From CAYUAG01 sp046483025 (GTDB taxonomy: Bacteria > Zhuqueibacterota > QNDG01 > CAYUAG01), in NCBI GenBank assembly GCA_046483025.1, contig JAWODZ010000208.1, forward strand, positions 1-34,871: DNA of 34,871 nucleotides, in the 5' to 3' direction. Shown here in pieces: positions 15,977-25,722 of the stretch. The notes below the pieces were generated by a model that saw nothing but the letters and a program-made list of their open reading frames with translations, was not told the origin of the DNA and searched no databases. The position numbers and the translations under genes are program-made. Within the stretch, counting starts at the first letter, position 1. Each line of letters starts with the position of its first letter.

Positions 15977-16929
15977 GTTTAAATACTCAAAGAAGTACAG
16001 AATATTTTCATATTCCAGTATTGGTAGATGAAGTAGTAAAGTATCTTATAACTGATCTGAAAGGAATATATGTTGATTGTACAGTAGGAGGAGGCGGACA
16101 TGCAGAAGCTGTTATTAATAAATTGGGAAAAAAAGCAAGGTATTATGGCATTGACAGAGATAGGGATGCTATCCGTTTTGCCCGGCAAAGACTTGAAAAG
16201 TATGGGAAACAGGTAATATTAATGCAGGGTGAATTAGCAAACATTGATACAATTCTCAAGAAAGCAGGAGTTAAGAAAGTGGATGGCATTTTTATGGATT
16301 TGGGGGTATCATCATATCAGATTGATACTCCTGAAAGAGGATTCAGCTATCGTCATAACGGCCCGCTGGATATGAGAATGGACGGTTCTCAGAAGTTAAC
16401 AGCTGAATCTATTATTAACAATTATCCTGAAGACAGACTGGCAGATATTTTTTATTACTATGGGGAAGAACGGTTTTCCAGAAAAATTGCTCGGGTGATA
16501 GTTGAAAGGAGGAAGAAAAGAATTTGTACTACAGAAGATCTTGCAAATATATTAAGAGAAATTGTTCCCAGAAAATATCAGGTAAAAGTTTTATCACGGA
16601 TATGGCAATCTCTCCGGGTTGAAGTTAATAATGAGTTAGAACAGCTAAAAGTTGGGTTAACTAAGACATATGATCTGTTAAGGGAAGGTGCAAGGATGGT
16701 GGTGATTTCCTGGGAGTCTCTCAGTGATCGAATGATTAAGCGGTATTTTAAAGGACAAACATTAAAGTTCACTAAATATAGTGAAGTTGAATATGATACC
16801 GGATTTAATTTTGATATTCTAACTAAAAAGGTGATCAGACCTTCCCGGGATGAAATCAATAAAAATCCACGAGCTAAAAGTGCAAAGATGCGGGCAGCAA
16901 TTAAAATAAAAGAGTATGGGGGAAATTAA
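15973..16929 (+). CDS. rsmH: 16S rRNA (cytosine1402-N4)-methyltransferase
   Basis: RsmH (MraW) makes the N4 methylation of C1402 in the 16S rRNA decoding centre. The 318 residues show HIPVLVDEVVKYL, the SAM-binding VDCTVGGGGHAEA (34-46), GIFMDLGVSSYQID, and GFSYRHNGPLDMRMD. The C-terminus has the NPRAKSAKMRAA signature. Length and motif order are normal. It overlaps mraZ by four bases and is followed after three bases by ftsL, the standard dcw order. Confidence 0.96.
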   Translation: MSLNTQRSTEYFHIPVLVDEVVKYLITDLKGIYVDCTVGGGGHAEAVINKLGKKARYYGIDRDRDAIRFARQRLEKYGKQVILMQGELANIDTILKKAGVKKVDGIFMDLGVSSYQIDTPERGFSYRHNGPLDMRMDGSQKLTAESIINNYPEDRLADIFYYYGEERFSRKIARVIVERRKKRICTTEDLANILREIVPRKYQVKVLSRIWQSLRVEVNNELEQLKVGLTKTYDLLREGARMVVISWESLSDRMIKRYFKGQTLKFTKYSEVEYDTGFNFDILTKKVIRPSRDEINKNPRAKSAKMRAAIKIKEYGGN

Positions 16930-16932
16930 AAT

Positions 16933-17292
16933 TTGAGTAAAAAACGCAGTAAGAAAAATACTTATCAGTTTTTTAGATTAATGCTCTTTGTGTCTATTAT
17001 AGCAGTTTTGTTTATTGTCTATCTTGTTGGAAAAGTAAATTTGGATGTGGTACTAATAAAAAATGATGAGTTGGCAGAAAAAAAAGTATCAATTAAAAAA
17101 AGAATTGATGAATTGCAAGTAACTCTTAACAAAAAAAGAGGATATAAACGTATTGTCAGGCTTGCCAGAAAACAGGGACTGATTTTTATTTCTCCTTCTC
17201 GGATATCTGAAATAAAAGTAGATTTAGATAGTAGTATTGAAAATTCATCAAAAATTAGTAAAATATTTTCTAAACTTGCTCATAGAGATTAG
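16933..17292 (+). CDS. ftsL: FtsL-like division protein
   Basis: FtsL is a bitopic membrane protein that joins FtsB and FtsQ and helps activate septal FtsW-FtsI. The 119 residues hold a basic cytoplasmic start (SKKRSKKNTYQ), one membrane helix (about 14-36, RLMLFVSIIAVLFIVYLVG), and a periplasmic coiled coil (VSIKKRIDELQVTLNKKRGY) ending in the family-like RIVRLARKQGLIFISPSRI. Sequence identity in this family is low, so the call rests on size, layout and its place between rsmH and ftsI. The start is TTG at 16933, three bases past the rsmH stop. Confidence 0.85.
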   Translation: MSKKRSKKNTYQFFRLMLFVSIIAVLFIVYLVGKVNLDVVLIKNDELAEKKVSIKKRIDELQVTLNKKRGYKRIVRLARKQGLIFISPSRISEIKVDLDSSIENSSKISKIFSKLAHRD

Positions 17293-17301
17293 AATAATAA
17301 T

Positions 17302-19320
17302 ATGGGAATTAAGAGACTAAAAAAAACAAAAAGAACCAGACTCAGATGGTTGGGGGTGTTGTATTGCCTTCTTTTTCTGATCATACTGCTTCGTTCCTTT
17401 AATTTTCAGGTTATTAACAGGAAACCCTGGTGTAATCTTGCTCCGGTTCAGTATGAGCATAGAATTAAGTTGATTGCCAACAGAGGAGTGATATATGATC
17501 GAGATATGAATCTGCTTGCTATGGATAGGCCTATTATTTCTCTGGCTGTTGATCCCCAAAAAATCAATGATTATAAAGAGGCTGCAGAGAAACTATCAAA
17601 GGTGCTCAGTAAGGAAAGTGATTATTATTTTAAACAATTACAGGAAAATAAGGATAGATCATTTGTCAGAATGGCAAAAGAAATATCAGAAGAACAAAAA
17701 CAATCCTTGTTTAGGTTAGGGATTGAAGGATTGATTATTATCAAAGATAGAAAGCGGATCAGACCATTTGGAGATTTGGCTATACAAACACTGGGACTTA
17801 CCAATAAGAAACACAGAGGAGTCTGGGGAATTGAACAAAGTTTTGATCAGGTATTAGGTGGAAAAGACGGATGGGCTATATATCAGAAAAATGGACCGGG
17901 AGAAGACTATTTTACCTGTCCAGAATATCCTATTAAAGTTCCTGAAAATGGCCGTGATATTGTTTTAACCTTAAATCATACTATACAGTCAATTGTAGAA
18001 GAAGAGTTATCCAGGGGAGTAATAAAACATCAAGCAAAATACGGATCTGCTGTTTTAATGAATCCTTATACAGGGGAAATATTAGCCATGGCTAGTATTG
18101 TTGGGGACAAGTTAAAACATAAACCGGTTGAATTAGATGAATTGATTAAAAACAGAGCCATTCAGGTTGCCCGCGAGCCGGGATCGTGCTTTAAAATTGT
18201 TACCTCATCTGCTGCTATTCAAGAAAAGGATTTTACTCCCAAGTCGTTAATTTTCTGTGAAAACGGGAAATTTAAGGTTGCAGATCATATTATTCACGAT
18301 CATAATAATAAGTATGCCTGGCTGACCTTTAGTCAGGTTTTGGAAAAATCATCAAATATTGGAATATCTAAAGTAGGGAAAAAACTTGGAAAAGAGGTTC
18401 TGTTTAAATATATCAGAAATTTTGGTTTTGGTAATAAGACTGGTATACGACTACCAGGTGAATCATGTGGTATATTACGCCCCGTATATGACTGGAGTCA
18501 ATTTTCCAGCTATGCCATTTCTTTTGGACAAGAAATATCAGCTACCCCTTTACAGCTGGTCTGTATGATGGGTGTGATTGCCAATGGAGGAGAACTCGTT
18601 AAACCTTTTGTGATTAGGCAGATACTTACCAGCAGTGGAGAAACAGAGAAAATATTTTACAGAAAAGTGATAAGGAGGGTTATAAACCAGAAGTCTGCAG
18701 ATATAATAAAAGAAATGCTGAAACATGTGGTACAATATGGAAGCGGGGAAAAGGCTGCAGTGGAGGGAGTTGTAACAGCAGGAAAGACAGGTACAGCTCA
18801 GAAAACAATGCCCGGTCAACAGGGATATGTTCCAGGTCTGTACACAAGTTCATTTGTTGGAATGTGGCCGGTTGATCATCCTCAGTATGTTATGATAGTT
18901 ATGTTAGATGAACCAAAAAGAAATTACTGGGGTAGTCTTTCTGCTGCTCCTGTGTTTTCGGATATTGTTTATCGGATATCCGGAATCTCGGTAAAACCTG
19001 AATTTAGAGATAAAAAAAATAATAAGGAACAAGATAAATTCGTATTCACTAATCTGGATTTTTCTGATAATAGGATTGCCTCACCAAAAAATAGAATAAT
19101 ACAGAAGAGTGAGGACAAGAGAAAGAAGAACAGAGTATCTTCACCGTATCATATGCCTGATGTAACGGGGTTAAGTATCAGAGGTGCCTTGAGGATTATT
19201 GGTGAGTATGCAATAAAAGTTAATGTAGAAGGTAATGGAATAGTAGTTTCACAATCTCCATCTCCTGGTAAGGATTTAAGAAAAGTAGAAATCTGTAACC
19301 TGGTGTGTAAAATAAGGTAG
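17302..19320 (+). CDS. ftsI: Septal peptidoglycan transpeptidase FtsI/PBP3 with PASTA domain
   Basis: This class B penicillin-binding protein crosslinks septal peptidoglycan with FtsW. The 672 residues comprise a short cytoplasmic part, a membrane helix (about 14-31), the pedestal domain beginning RGVIYDRDMNLLA, and the transpeptidase domain. The active-site SxxK is S295-K298 in REPGSCFK, SxN is S350-N352 in KSSNIG, and KTGT is 495-498. A C-terminal PASTA domain (about 614-672, MPDVTGLSIRGALRII ... VVSQSPSPGKDL) is preceded by a charged linker. PASTA tails are typical of SpoVD/PBP2x-like enzymes and also of several diderm phyla, and are absent from E. coli FtsI. The usual STFK is SCFK here. 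Confidence 0.95.
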   Translation: MGIKRLKKTKRTRLRWLGVLYCLLFLIILLRSFNFQVINRKPWCNLAPVQYEHRIKLIANRGVIYDRDMNLLAMDRPIISLAVDPQKINDYKEAAEKLSKVLSKESDYYFKQLQENKDRSFVRMAKEISEEQKQSLFRLGIEGLIIIKDRKRIRPFGDLAIQTLGLTNKKHRGVWGIEQSFDQVLGGKDGWAIYQKNGPGEDYFTCPEYPIKVPENGRDIVLTLNHTIQSIVEEELSRGVIKHQAKYGSAVLMNPYTGEILAMASIVGDKLKHKPVELDELIKNRAIQVAREPGSCFKIVTSSAAIQEKDFTPKSLIFCENGKFKVADHIIHDHNNKYAWLTFSQVLEKSSNIGISKVGKKLGKEVLFKYIRNFGFGNKTGIRLPGESCGILRPVYDWSQFSSYAISFGQEISATPLQLVCMMGVIANGGELVKPFVIRQILTSSGETEKIFYRKVIRRVINQKSADIIKEMLKHVVQYGSGEKAAVEGVVTAGKTGTAQKTMPGQQGYVPGLYTSSFVGMWPVDHPQYVMIVMLDEPKRNYWGSLSAAPVFSDIVYRISGISVKPEFRDKKNNKEQDKFVFTNLDFSDNRIASPKNRIIQKSEDKRKKNRVSSPYHMPDVTGLSIRGALRIIGEYAIKVNVEGNGIVVSQSPSPGKDLRKVEICNLVCKIR

Positions 19321-20774
19321 TGATTGGTATGGATTTAAAGAGTATAGGAGACAATATTGATTACCGGTCTTTTAATGTTAAAGAAAATGTTTCTATTAAT
19401 GGTATCTCATCTGATTCTAGAAAGATCGAGAAAGGAGATTTGTTTATTGCAGTAAAGGGTTTTGAATACGATGGCCATGATTTTATCCGTCAAGCAGTCA
19501 GCAGGGGAGCGGCTGCAGTTGTTGCGGAAAAATATAAGGGAAAAGATGATGTCCCTCTGATACTTGTAGATAACAGTCGTAAAGCAAGAGCTGAGATAGC
19601 CAGGAAATTTTATGGCAATCCGGCAGAAGGTATGGATATTATTGGTATTACTGGAACCAATGGAAAAACCACTGTCTCTTTATTACTGGAGTCGATCTTG
19701 CAGGCCCAGGGGAAAGAAACCGGATTACTGAGTACTCTTTACTATCGATGGGATAAAACAGAAACTTCTGCATCACGAACCACACCGGATTCCATAGAGC
19801 TGTATAAATATTTACTGGATATGAAAAATCAAGGGATTACATCTGTAGTTATGGAGATTTCCTCCCATGCTTTGAGTTTATATCGGGTTGAGGGAATACA
19901 GTTTCAAGCAGCTGTTTTCACTAATATTTCCCGGGATCACCTGAAATTCCATTCCAGTATGGATGATTATGCAAAAGTAAAGTCAAAACTTTTCACTATG
20001 CTGAGACCTGATGGGGTGGGGGTGATACATGGTGAAGATTATTATGCGGAAAAAATGATCAAGGCATCAAACCAGAGAGTGGTTACCTTTGGAGAAAATA
20101 CAGATAACGATTATCATTTAGGCGAAGTTGATCATACCAGAGAGTATACTCATTTCACCCTTGAAGGTAAATGTAAAGTGATTAAACTGAAAACTTCATT
20201 GAAGGGGCATTTTAATATCCTGAATTGTGTAGCTGCTGCAGTGGCCGGAATAGAAATCGGATATGATATTGCAGCTATTAAAAGAGGAATTGAACAGGTA
20301 AAAAGAGTGCCGGGACGAATGGAGTATATTGACTCTGCCCGGGGATTTTTAGTGATTGTTGATTATGCTCATACTCCTGTAGCTATAGGGAATACTTTAA
20401 ATGAAGTAAGAAAAATCACTCGTAATCGGGTAATTGCTGTTTTTGGGTGCGGGGGGGATCGGGACAAGGGGAAACGTTCCCTTATGGGTAAAAAGGCAGT
20501 ACAATATGCAGATTATACAATTGTAACGACAGACAATCCCAGAACAGAAGATCCGTCCGTAATAATATCTGACATCATGAAAGGAATAAAAATAAAAAAC
20601 AAGGTAAAGATCATTGAAAACAGAAAACAGGCAATTCATTATGCTCTTGATATGGCCAAAGAAAATGATTCTGTGGTTTTACTGGGGAAGGGGCATGAAA
20701 CCTATCAGGAGATTGGAACCAGGAGATTTCCTTTTGATGATAAAAAAGTAGCAAGAGAATATCTGGAGTTATAG
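19320..20774 (+). CDS. murE: UDP-MurNAc-tripeptide synthetase (meso-DAP adding)
   Basis: MurE adds the third stem-peptide residue to UDP-MurNAc-L-Ala-D-Glu. The 484 residues hold the N-terminal UDP-binding domain (GISSDSRKIEKGDLF), the ATP loop GTNGKTT (112-118), SSHAL, NISRDHLKFH, and the C-terminal domain with GCGGDRDKGKRSLM. DNPR at 405-408 is the signature of enzymes that use meso-diaminopimelate, whereas lysine-adding enzymes differ there. The GTG at 19320 overlaps the last base of the ftsI stop; an ATG three codons later (19329) is an equally possible start. Confidence 0.96.
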   Translation: MIGMDLKSIGDNIDYRSFNVKENVSINGISSDSRKIEKGDLFIAVKGFEYDGHDFIRQAVSRGAAAVVAEKYKGKDDVPLILVDNSRKARAEIARKFYGNPAEGMDIIGITGTNGKTTVSLLLESILQAQGKETGLLSTLYYRWDKTETSASRTTPDSIELYKYLLDMKNQGITSVVMEISSHALSLYRVEGIQFQAAVFTNISRDHLKFHSSMDDYAKVKSKLFTMLRPDGVGVIHGEDYYAEKMIKASNQRVVTFGENTDNDYHLGEVDHTREYTHFTLEGKCKVIKLKTSLKGHFNILNCVAAAVAGIEIGYDIAAIKRGIEQVKRVPGRMEYIDSARGFLVIVDYAHTPVAIGNTLNEVRKITRNRVIAVFGCGGDRDKGKRSLMGKKAVQYADYTIVTTDNPRTEDPSVIISDIMKGIKIKNKVKIIENRKQAIHYALDMAKENDSVVLLGKGHETYQEIGTRRFPFDDKKVAREYLEL

Positions 20775-20775
20775 A

Positions 20776-22140
20776 GTGAAACTTTCCTTGAAACATATTT
20801 ATAATTTTTTAGGGATTGAGGGCTGTGAGAACAATGATCAAACAGTACTGGGAGTCTCAACTGATTCCCGGTCTGTTAAGAAAGGAGAGCTTTTTTTTGC
20901 TTTAAAGGGGGAAAATTTTAATGGACATCAATTTATCGAAGAATCTCTGAACAAGGGTGCAGTTGCAGTTGTGACTGATAAAAACTATTCAGTTTCAGAG
21001 AGGATCAAAGAGAAAGGTGTTGTTCTACAGGTTGATGATACATTAACGGCTTTACAGCAGATAGCCAAGAAGTATCGGGCTCAGTTCGATATTCCGGTTA
21101 TAGCAATTACCGGAAGCAATGGTAAAACCACTACCAAAGAAATGATTGCTGAGATACTTTCCACCAGGTTCAAAACAGTTAAATCTCAAGGAAATTATAA
21201 TAATCATATTGGTGTTCCCCTAAGTATACTGCAATGGGATGATAAAGCGGAAGTAGCAGTTATGGAGTTGGGAGCAAATCATTTTGGAGAAATAAACAAA
21301 TTGTGTAATATTTTGAATCCTACTCATGGGGTGATTACCAATATCGGAAAAGCTCATCTGGGATTTTTTCATTCATTGGAAGGTGTAACCAAAGCCAAAA
21401 AAGAGCTGATAGAGTATTTAGTTCCGGATGGATATGCATTCTTGAATGGTGATGATCCCTTTCTCTATCCCCTAAGAAATATATGTGAAAATACAGTACT
21501 ATTTGGATTCAGTAACAGATGTAAAGTAAGAGGGGAAAATTCCAGGATTGATTCTGAAGGATATCCCTCCATGAAAGTAGGAGATAAAAAGATAAAATTA
21601 ATGATTCCGGGCATGCATAATTTGAGTAATGCACTGGCTGGTATTTCCGTCGCTAAATCTTTACAGGTTAAAGATGAAGATATTTTTAACACATTAACAA
21701 ATTATCATCCAATTGAGAAGAGAATGAATATCGTGTATGCAGGTACAGTAAAGGTTATTAATGATACCTATAATGCTAATCCGAGTTCAATGCTGGAGAG
21801 TTTAAAGACCCTTAAAATTATTACCAGTAAAGGAGGACGAAGTATAGCAGTCATAGGAGATATGATGGAGCTTGGTTCTCACAGCAAATCGGAACACCGG
21901 AATATCGGAGAGAAATCATTAAAGATAGGAATTGATGCATTATTTTGTTATGGTGAAATGGGAGAATATGTGTATGAGGGTGCATTACATGCAGGAATGA
22001 AAAATATCTACTATTATTATGATAAGGCCAGATTATTGGAAGATTTAAATAGTTTTATTAGAAAAGGTGATATTGTTTTAGTTAAGGGCAGCAGGGCAAT
22101 GAAGATGGAAGAGATAATCAGGGGAATGAACCCAAATTAG
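20776..22140 (+). CDS. murF: UDP-MurNAc-tripeptide-D-Ala-D-Ala ligase
   Basis: MurF completes the UDP-MurNAc-pentapeptide by adding D-Ala-D-Ala. The 454 residues include the N-terminal domain (VSTDSRSVKKGELFFAL), the ATP-binding GSNGKTTTK (113-121), MELGANHFGEI, NIGKAHLG and NDTYNANPSSM, which is characteristic of MurF. AVIGDMMELG follows in the C-terminal domain. The start is GTG at 20776, one base past the murE stop, with GGAG at 20765-20768 in the murE end. No D-Ala-D-Ala ligase gene occurs in this window, so its substrate is made elsewhere. Confidence 0.96.
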   Translation: MKLSLKHIYNFLGIEGCENNDQTVLGVSTDSRSVKKGELFFALKGENFNGHQFIEESLNKGAVAVVTDKNYSVSERIKEKGVVLQVDDTLTALQQIAKKYRAQFDIPVIAITGSNGKTTTKEMIAEILSTRFKTVKSQGNYNNHIGVPLSILQWDDKAEVAVMELGANHFGEINKLCNILNPTHGVITNIGKAHLGFFHSLEGVTKAKKELIEYLVPDGYAFLNGDDPFLYPLRNICENTVLFGFSNRCKVRGENSRIDSEGYPSMKVGDKKIKLMIPGMHNLSNALAGISVAKSLQVKDEDIFNTLTNYHPIEKRMNIVYAGTVKVINDTYNANPSSMLESLKTLKIITSKGGRSIAVIGDMMELGSHSKSEHRNIGEKSLKIGIDALFCYGEMGEYVYEGALHAGMKNIYYYYDKARLLEDLNSFIRKGDIVLVKGSRAMKMEEIIRGMNPN

Positions 22141-22151
22141 GAGTTATAAAA

Positions 22152-23237
22152 ATGTTATATCATTTACTATATCCGTTACGAGAAAGTTTTATCGGATTCA
22201 ATCTTCTGGGATATATAACGTTCAGATTAGCTGCTGCAGCAATAACTGCTCTTTTTATTACTTTTTTAATCGGTCCCCGTATAATTTCATGGTTGAAAAG
22301 AAAAGAGTTTTTAGAAACAATCAGAGAAGAAACTCCCTCTAATCATCAAAAAAAAGCCGGTACACCGTCCATGGGAGGAGTTATAATCCTTATTGCTCTT
22401 TTATTGCCGGTATTACTGTTTGCAAAGTTGAATAATCGTTTTATTCAATTAATTGTTTTTGCAACTGCTTGGATGGGTCTGGTGGGGTATTGGGATGATT
22501 ATCTAAAAGTAATAAAAAAATACCCTAAAGGATTGATTGGGCGGTATAAATTAATTGGTCAGATTATACTGGGAATATTTGTAGCCCTGGCTGTCACCTT
22601 CTCTCAGGAATATAGAGGAATTGAATGGTGTACGACTGTACCGTTTTTTAAAAACTTACTGTTTAATCTGGGCTGGTTCTATGTACCATTTGTGATTATT
22701 GTTATCACTGGTACTTCAAATGCAGTAAATCTTACTGACGGCCTGGATGGATTGGCTATCGGACTGGTAGCTATTGCAACCCTGGCCTGGGCAGGGGTAA
22801 GTTATGTATCAGGTCGAGCGGATTTCAGTGAATATTTAAATATTGTGTATTTAAAGGGTTCAGGAGAGTTAACCATCTATTGTGGAGCTTTAATAGGTGC
22901 TTCTTTAGGATTTTTATGGTTTAACAGTCATCCTGCCTCTGTTTTTATGGGAGATACCGGAGCCCTTGCTCTGGGAAGTGGTCTGGGCACCATGGCAGTC
23001 TTACTTAAAAAAGAGCTCTTGGTTCCGCTGGTATGCGGGGTGTTTTTTGCTGAGATACTTTCTGTAATGATGCAGGTAGGCTCCTTTAAATGGCGGAAAA
23101 AAAGGATATTCAAAATGGCACCCATACATCACCATTTTGAGTTAATGGGATGGGCTGAGGAAAAAGTAGTGGTCCGACTGTGGATTATTGGTATTTTACT
23201 TGCACTTGTAACTCTCAGTACATTTAAAGTAAGATAG
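22152..23237 (+). CDS. mraY: Phospho-MurNAc-pentapeptide translocase
   Basis: MraY transfers phospho-MurNAc-pentapeptide to undecaprenyl phosphate, forming lipid I at the inner membrane. The 361 residues hold about ten membrane helices. Motifs are KKAGTPSMGG (67-76), D115-D116 in GYWDDYLK, NAVNLTDGLDG (190-200), GALIGASLGFLWFN, and the HHHFE histidine loop. The length and N-terminus (LLYPL ... NLLGYITFR) resemble Gram-negative-type MraY. A good Shine-Dalgarno TAGGAG lies about eight bases before the ATG, overlapping the murF stop. Confidence 0.97.
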   Translation: MLYHLLYPLRESFIGFNLLGYITFRLAAAAITALFITFLIGPRIISWLKRKEFLETIREETPSNHQKKAGTPSMGGVIILIALLLPVLLFAKLNNRFIQLIVFATAWMGLVGYWDDYLKVIKKYPKGLIGRYKLIGQIILGIFVALAVTFSQEYRGIEWCTTVPFFKNLLFNLGWFYVPFVIIVITGTSNAVNLTDGLDGLAIGLVAIATLAWAGVSYVSGRADFSEYLNIVYLKGSGELTIYCGALIGASLGFLWFNSHPASVFMGDTGALALGSGLGTMAVLLKKELLVPLVCGVFFAEILSVMMQVGSFKWRKKRIFKMAPIHHHFELMGWAEEKVVVRLWIIGILLALVTLSTFKVR

Positions 23238-23247
23238 GAGATATATA

Positions 23248-24603
23248 TTGTCTTTCCTGATTAAATATCTGAAAAATAAAAAAGTAGCTGTACTTGGAGC
23301 CGGGATGAGCGGTATTGCTGTTGCTCAATTGTTAAAGAGAAATGAAGTAGAGGTTTTTATCAGCGAAAGTCAGCCCGGGAGCTGTAAACAAAAAGAAAAA
23401 GAAATGTTAAAAGCTCAGAAAATTCCATGTGAATTTGGCGGTCATACAGATCTGATTTATAAAGCGGATCTGTTAGTGATCAGCCCGGGTATATCCTTGG
23501 ATGATAAGATAGCTAAAAAAGCTGAAAAAATGAAGATATCAGTTTATGGTGAACTGGAAATTTCTTCCTGGTACTGTCGTGCACCCATCATTGCAGTAAC
23601 TGGTTCAAACGGAAAATCAACAACTACGGAATTGATTGGATATATTTTCAAAAATGCAGGGAGAAGTTATGAAGTAGTAGGGAATATCGGCAAGCCATTT
23701 GCAGAGATTGCGGACTCTGTTGATGAGAACAGTACAGCTGTGGTTGAAGTAAGCAGTTTTCAATTAGAGACTATAAAAAGTTTTCGTCCTCACATAGCAG
23801 TTTTTTTGAATTTAACTCCTGATCATCTTGACCGGCATGATTCCATGCAGGAGTATGGAAAAATGAAGGCAAGAATATTCGAAAATCAAACCTCAAATGA
23901 TTATTTAATTTACAATGGAGAGGATCCCTATGTATCAGAGCTGATTAAAAATTCAGAAAGTCATAAAATTGTTTTCAATAGAAAACAGTCAGGAGGTTTT
24001 TGCGGATACATTGACCATGGTACATTAATAGCGGAACTGGAGGATGGAAAGAAAGAGCTGATTGGATTGGATGAAATGTATTTAAAGGGAGAGCATAATG
24101 CGGCTAATGCTGTAGCAGCAGCACTGAGTGCACGCATAATGAATATTGACTGGGAAAGCATTCAAAAGTCTCTGAAGAATTTTAAAGGATTACCCCATAG
24201 AATGGAATTTGTTCGAAAAAAAAATGATGTGGTCTGGATTAATGATTCCAAGGCCACGAATGTAGATTCGGTAAGGTATGCCCTGCAAAGTTTTAGCACT
24301 CCCGTAATTCTCATTGCTGGAGGAAGAGATAAGGGTGCAGATTTTTCAGAACTTCATGATCAGGTTGCAAGAATAACTAAGCAGGTGATACTCTTAGGAG
24401 AGGCAGCTTCTACGATGGAAAAGGCATTTAAAGGTATTTCTGTTAAAACAGTGAAAAACCTGAAAGAAGCAGTGAAAACAGCAGATAAAACAGCGGAACC
24501 CGGAGATACGGTTTTACTTTCTCCTTGCTGTACCAGTTTTGATATGTTTCCCAATTTTGAGCAGAGAGGTAATACATTTAAATCATTGGTTAATAATTTA
24601 TAG
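23248..24603 (+). CDS. murD: UDP-MurNAc-L-alanine:D-glutamate ligase
   Basis: MurD adds D-glutamate to UDP-MurNAc-L-Ala. The 451 residues show an N-terminal Rossmann fold (KVAVLGAGMSGIA), LLVISPGI, the ATP loop GSNGKSTT (119-126), VEVSSFQLE, NLTPDHLDRH, WINDSKATN and the terminal LLSPCCTSFDMF. These are the standard MurD blocks. The start is TTG at 23248 with AGGAG at 23236-23240, spaced seven bases, and gives the right N-terminus; no ATG is available. It follows mraY after ten bases. Confidence 0.96.
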   Translation: MSFLIKYLKNKKVAVLGAGMSGIAVAQLLKRNEVEVFISESQPGSCKQKEKEMLKAQKIPCEFGGHTDLIYKADLLVISPGISLDDKIAKKAEKMKISVYGELEISSWYCRAPIIAVTGSNGKSTTTELIGYIFKNAGRSYEVVGNIGKPFAEIADSVDENSTAVVEVSSFQLETIKSFRPHIAVFLNLTPDHLDRHDSMQEYGKMKARIFENQTSNDYLIYNGEDPYVSELIKNSESHKIVFNRKQSGGFCGYIDHGTLIAELEDGKKELIGLDEMYLKGEHNAANAVAAALSARIMNIDWESIQKSLKNFKGLPHRMEFVRKKNDVVWINDSKATNVDSVRYALQSFSTPVILIAGGRDKGADFSELHDQVARITKQVILLGEAASTMEKAFKGISVKTVKNLKEAVKTADKTAEPGDTVLLSPCCTSFDMFPNFEQRGNTFKSLVNNL

Positions 24604-24611
24604 TTAATGCT

Positions 24612-25715
24612 ATGATACGAATAAAAGAAAAGAGAATTGATCCAATTTTACTGGTAACCGTTATAGTTCTGGTATTTATAGGGATTATGATGGTGTATAG
24701 TTCAAGTTCCTATCGAGGGATTGAACGCTATAATGATCCTTTTCAATTTGTCAAACAGCATATCCTGAGAGTTGTTATTGGATTGATACTGCTTTTTATT
24801 TTTTCCAGGATAGATTATCGCATGTTATACATAGTTGCACCTTTTCTTTTTTTAATTGGAATGGGTTTACTCTTTTTAGCTTTGATGTCACCTGAGTTTC
24901 ATGGAAGCCACAGGTCAATTGTTTTTTTTGGTAAAAGGTTTCAACCGTCAGAATTTATGAAATTATTTTTAATAATCTATCTGGCTGCAGTGTTTAGAAA
25001 AGGTGAAGAATCTCCCGGTTTATCTGGCAAACCTTTGTGGATACATTATTTTTGTTTTCTTTTTGTTGTAGTATTGATTTTTTTAGAACCTGATCTTGGA
25101 ACTGCAGTTGTCTTATTTTTAATAGGATTTGTTATGTTCATTCTGGGGGGAGTAAAATGGAAAAATCTTTTTATGATGTTATTACCTCCGGCAGTTATGC
25201 TTTTTATAAGTATAATGATTTTTGATTACCAGCGGCAAAGAGTGATAAGTTTTATTGATTCGGTGGTCCATCCGGAAAATGCCGGTTATCAGATAAGACA
25301 GTCCATTATCGGCTTAGCTCATGGCGGAATGTTAGGAGTTAGTTATGGAGGAGGTAAACAAAAATTATTGTTCCTGCCGGAACCTTTTTCTGATTTCATT
25401 TTAGCCAGTGTGGGAGAGGAGTTGGGTTTTATTGGTATTCTGTTAATTTTTGTTCTTTTAATAATAATAATATGGCGCAGTATTCGTATTGCAATTTCTG
25501 CAGATGATCAATTCGGGTATCTGTTAGTGGGAGGCATAATGACCATGATAATTGTTAATGCAATTTTAAATAGTGGTGTAGTAGTGAATCTGTTACCCAC
25601 CACCGGACTTCCTTTTCCTTTTCTGAGTTACGGCGGTTCTTATTTGATAGCGGATTTATTAGGGATTGGCATTATTCTGAATATTTCCAGGAAAATATCT
25701 TCTAAAGGAGGGTAA
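24612..25715 (+). CDS. ftsW: SEDS peptidoglycan glycosyltransferase FtsW
   Basis: FtsW polymerises septal glycan from lipid II with FtsI. The 367 residues have about ten membrane helices. Family blocks are GIMMVYSSSSYRG, FQPSEFMKLFLIIYLA, FLEPDLGTAVVLFL, GYQIRQSIIGLAHGG, ASVGEELGFIGI and the terminal LLPTTGLPFPFLSYGGS. The position between murD and murG marks it as FtsW rather than RodA. It is slightly short at the N-terminus, as in many non-proteobacterial FtsW proteins. Confidence 0.95.
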   Translation: MIRIKEKRIDPILLVTVIVLVFIGIMMVYSSSSYRGIERYNDPFQFVKQHILRVVIGLILLFIFSRIDYRMLYIVAPFLFLIGMGLLFLALMSPEFHGSHRSIVFFGKRFQPSEFMKLFLIIYLAAVFRKGEESPGLSGKPLWIHYFCFLFVVVLIFLEPDLGTAVVLFLIGFVMFILGGVKWKNLFMMLLPPAVMLFISIMIFDYQRQRVISFIDSVVHPENAGYQIRQSIIGLAHGGMLGVSYGGGKQKLLFLPEPFSDFILASVGEELGFIGILLIFVLLIIIIWRSIRIAISADDQFGYLLVGGIMTMIIVNAILNSGVVVNLLPTTGLPFPFLSYGGSYLIADLLGIGIILNISRKISSKGG

Positions 25716-25722
25716 ACACTTT

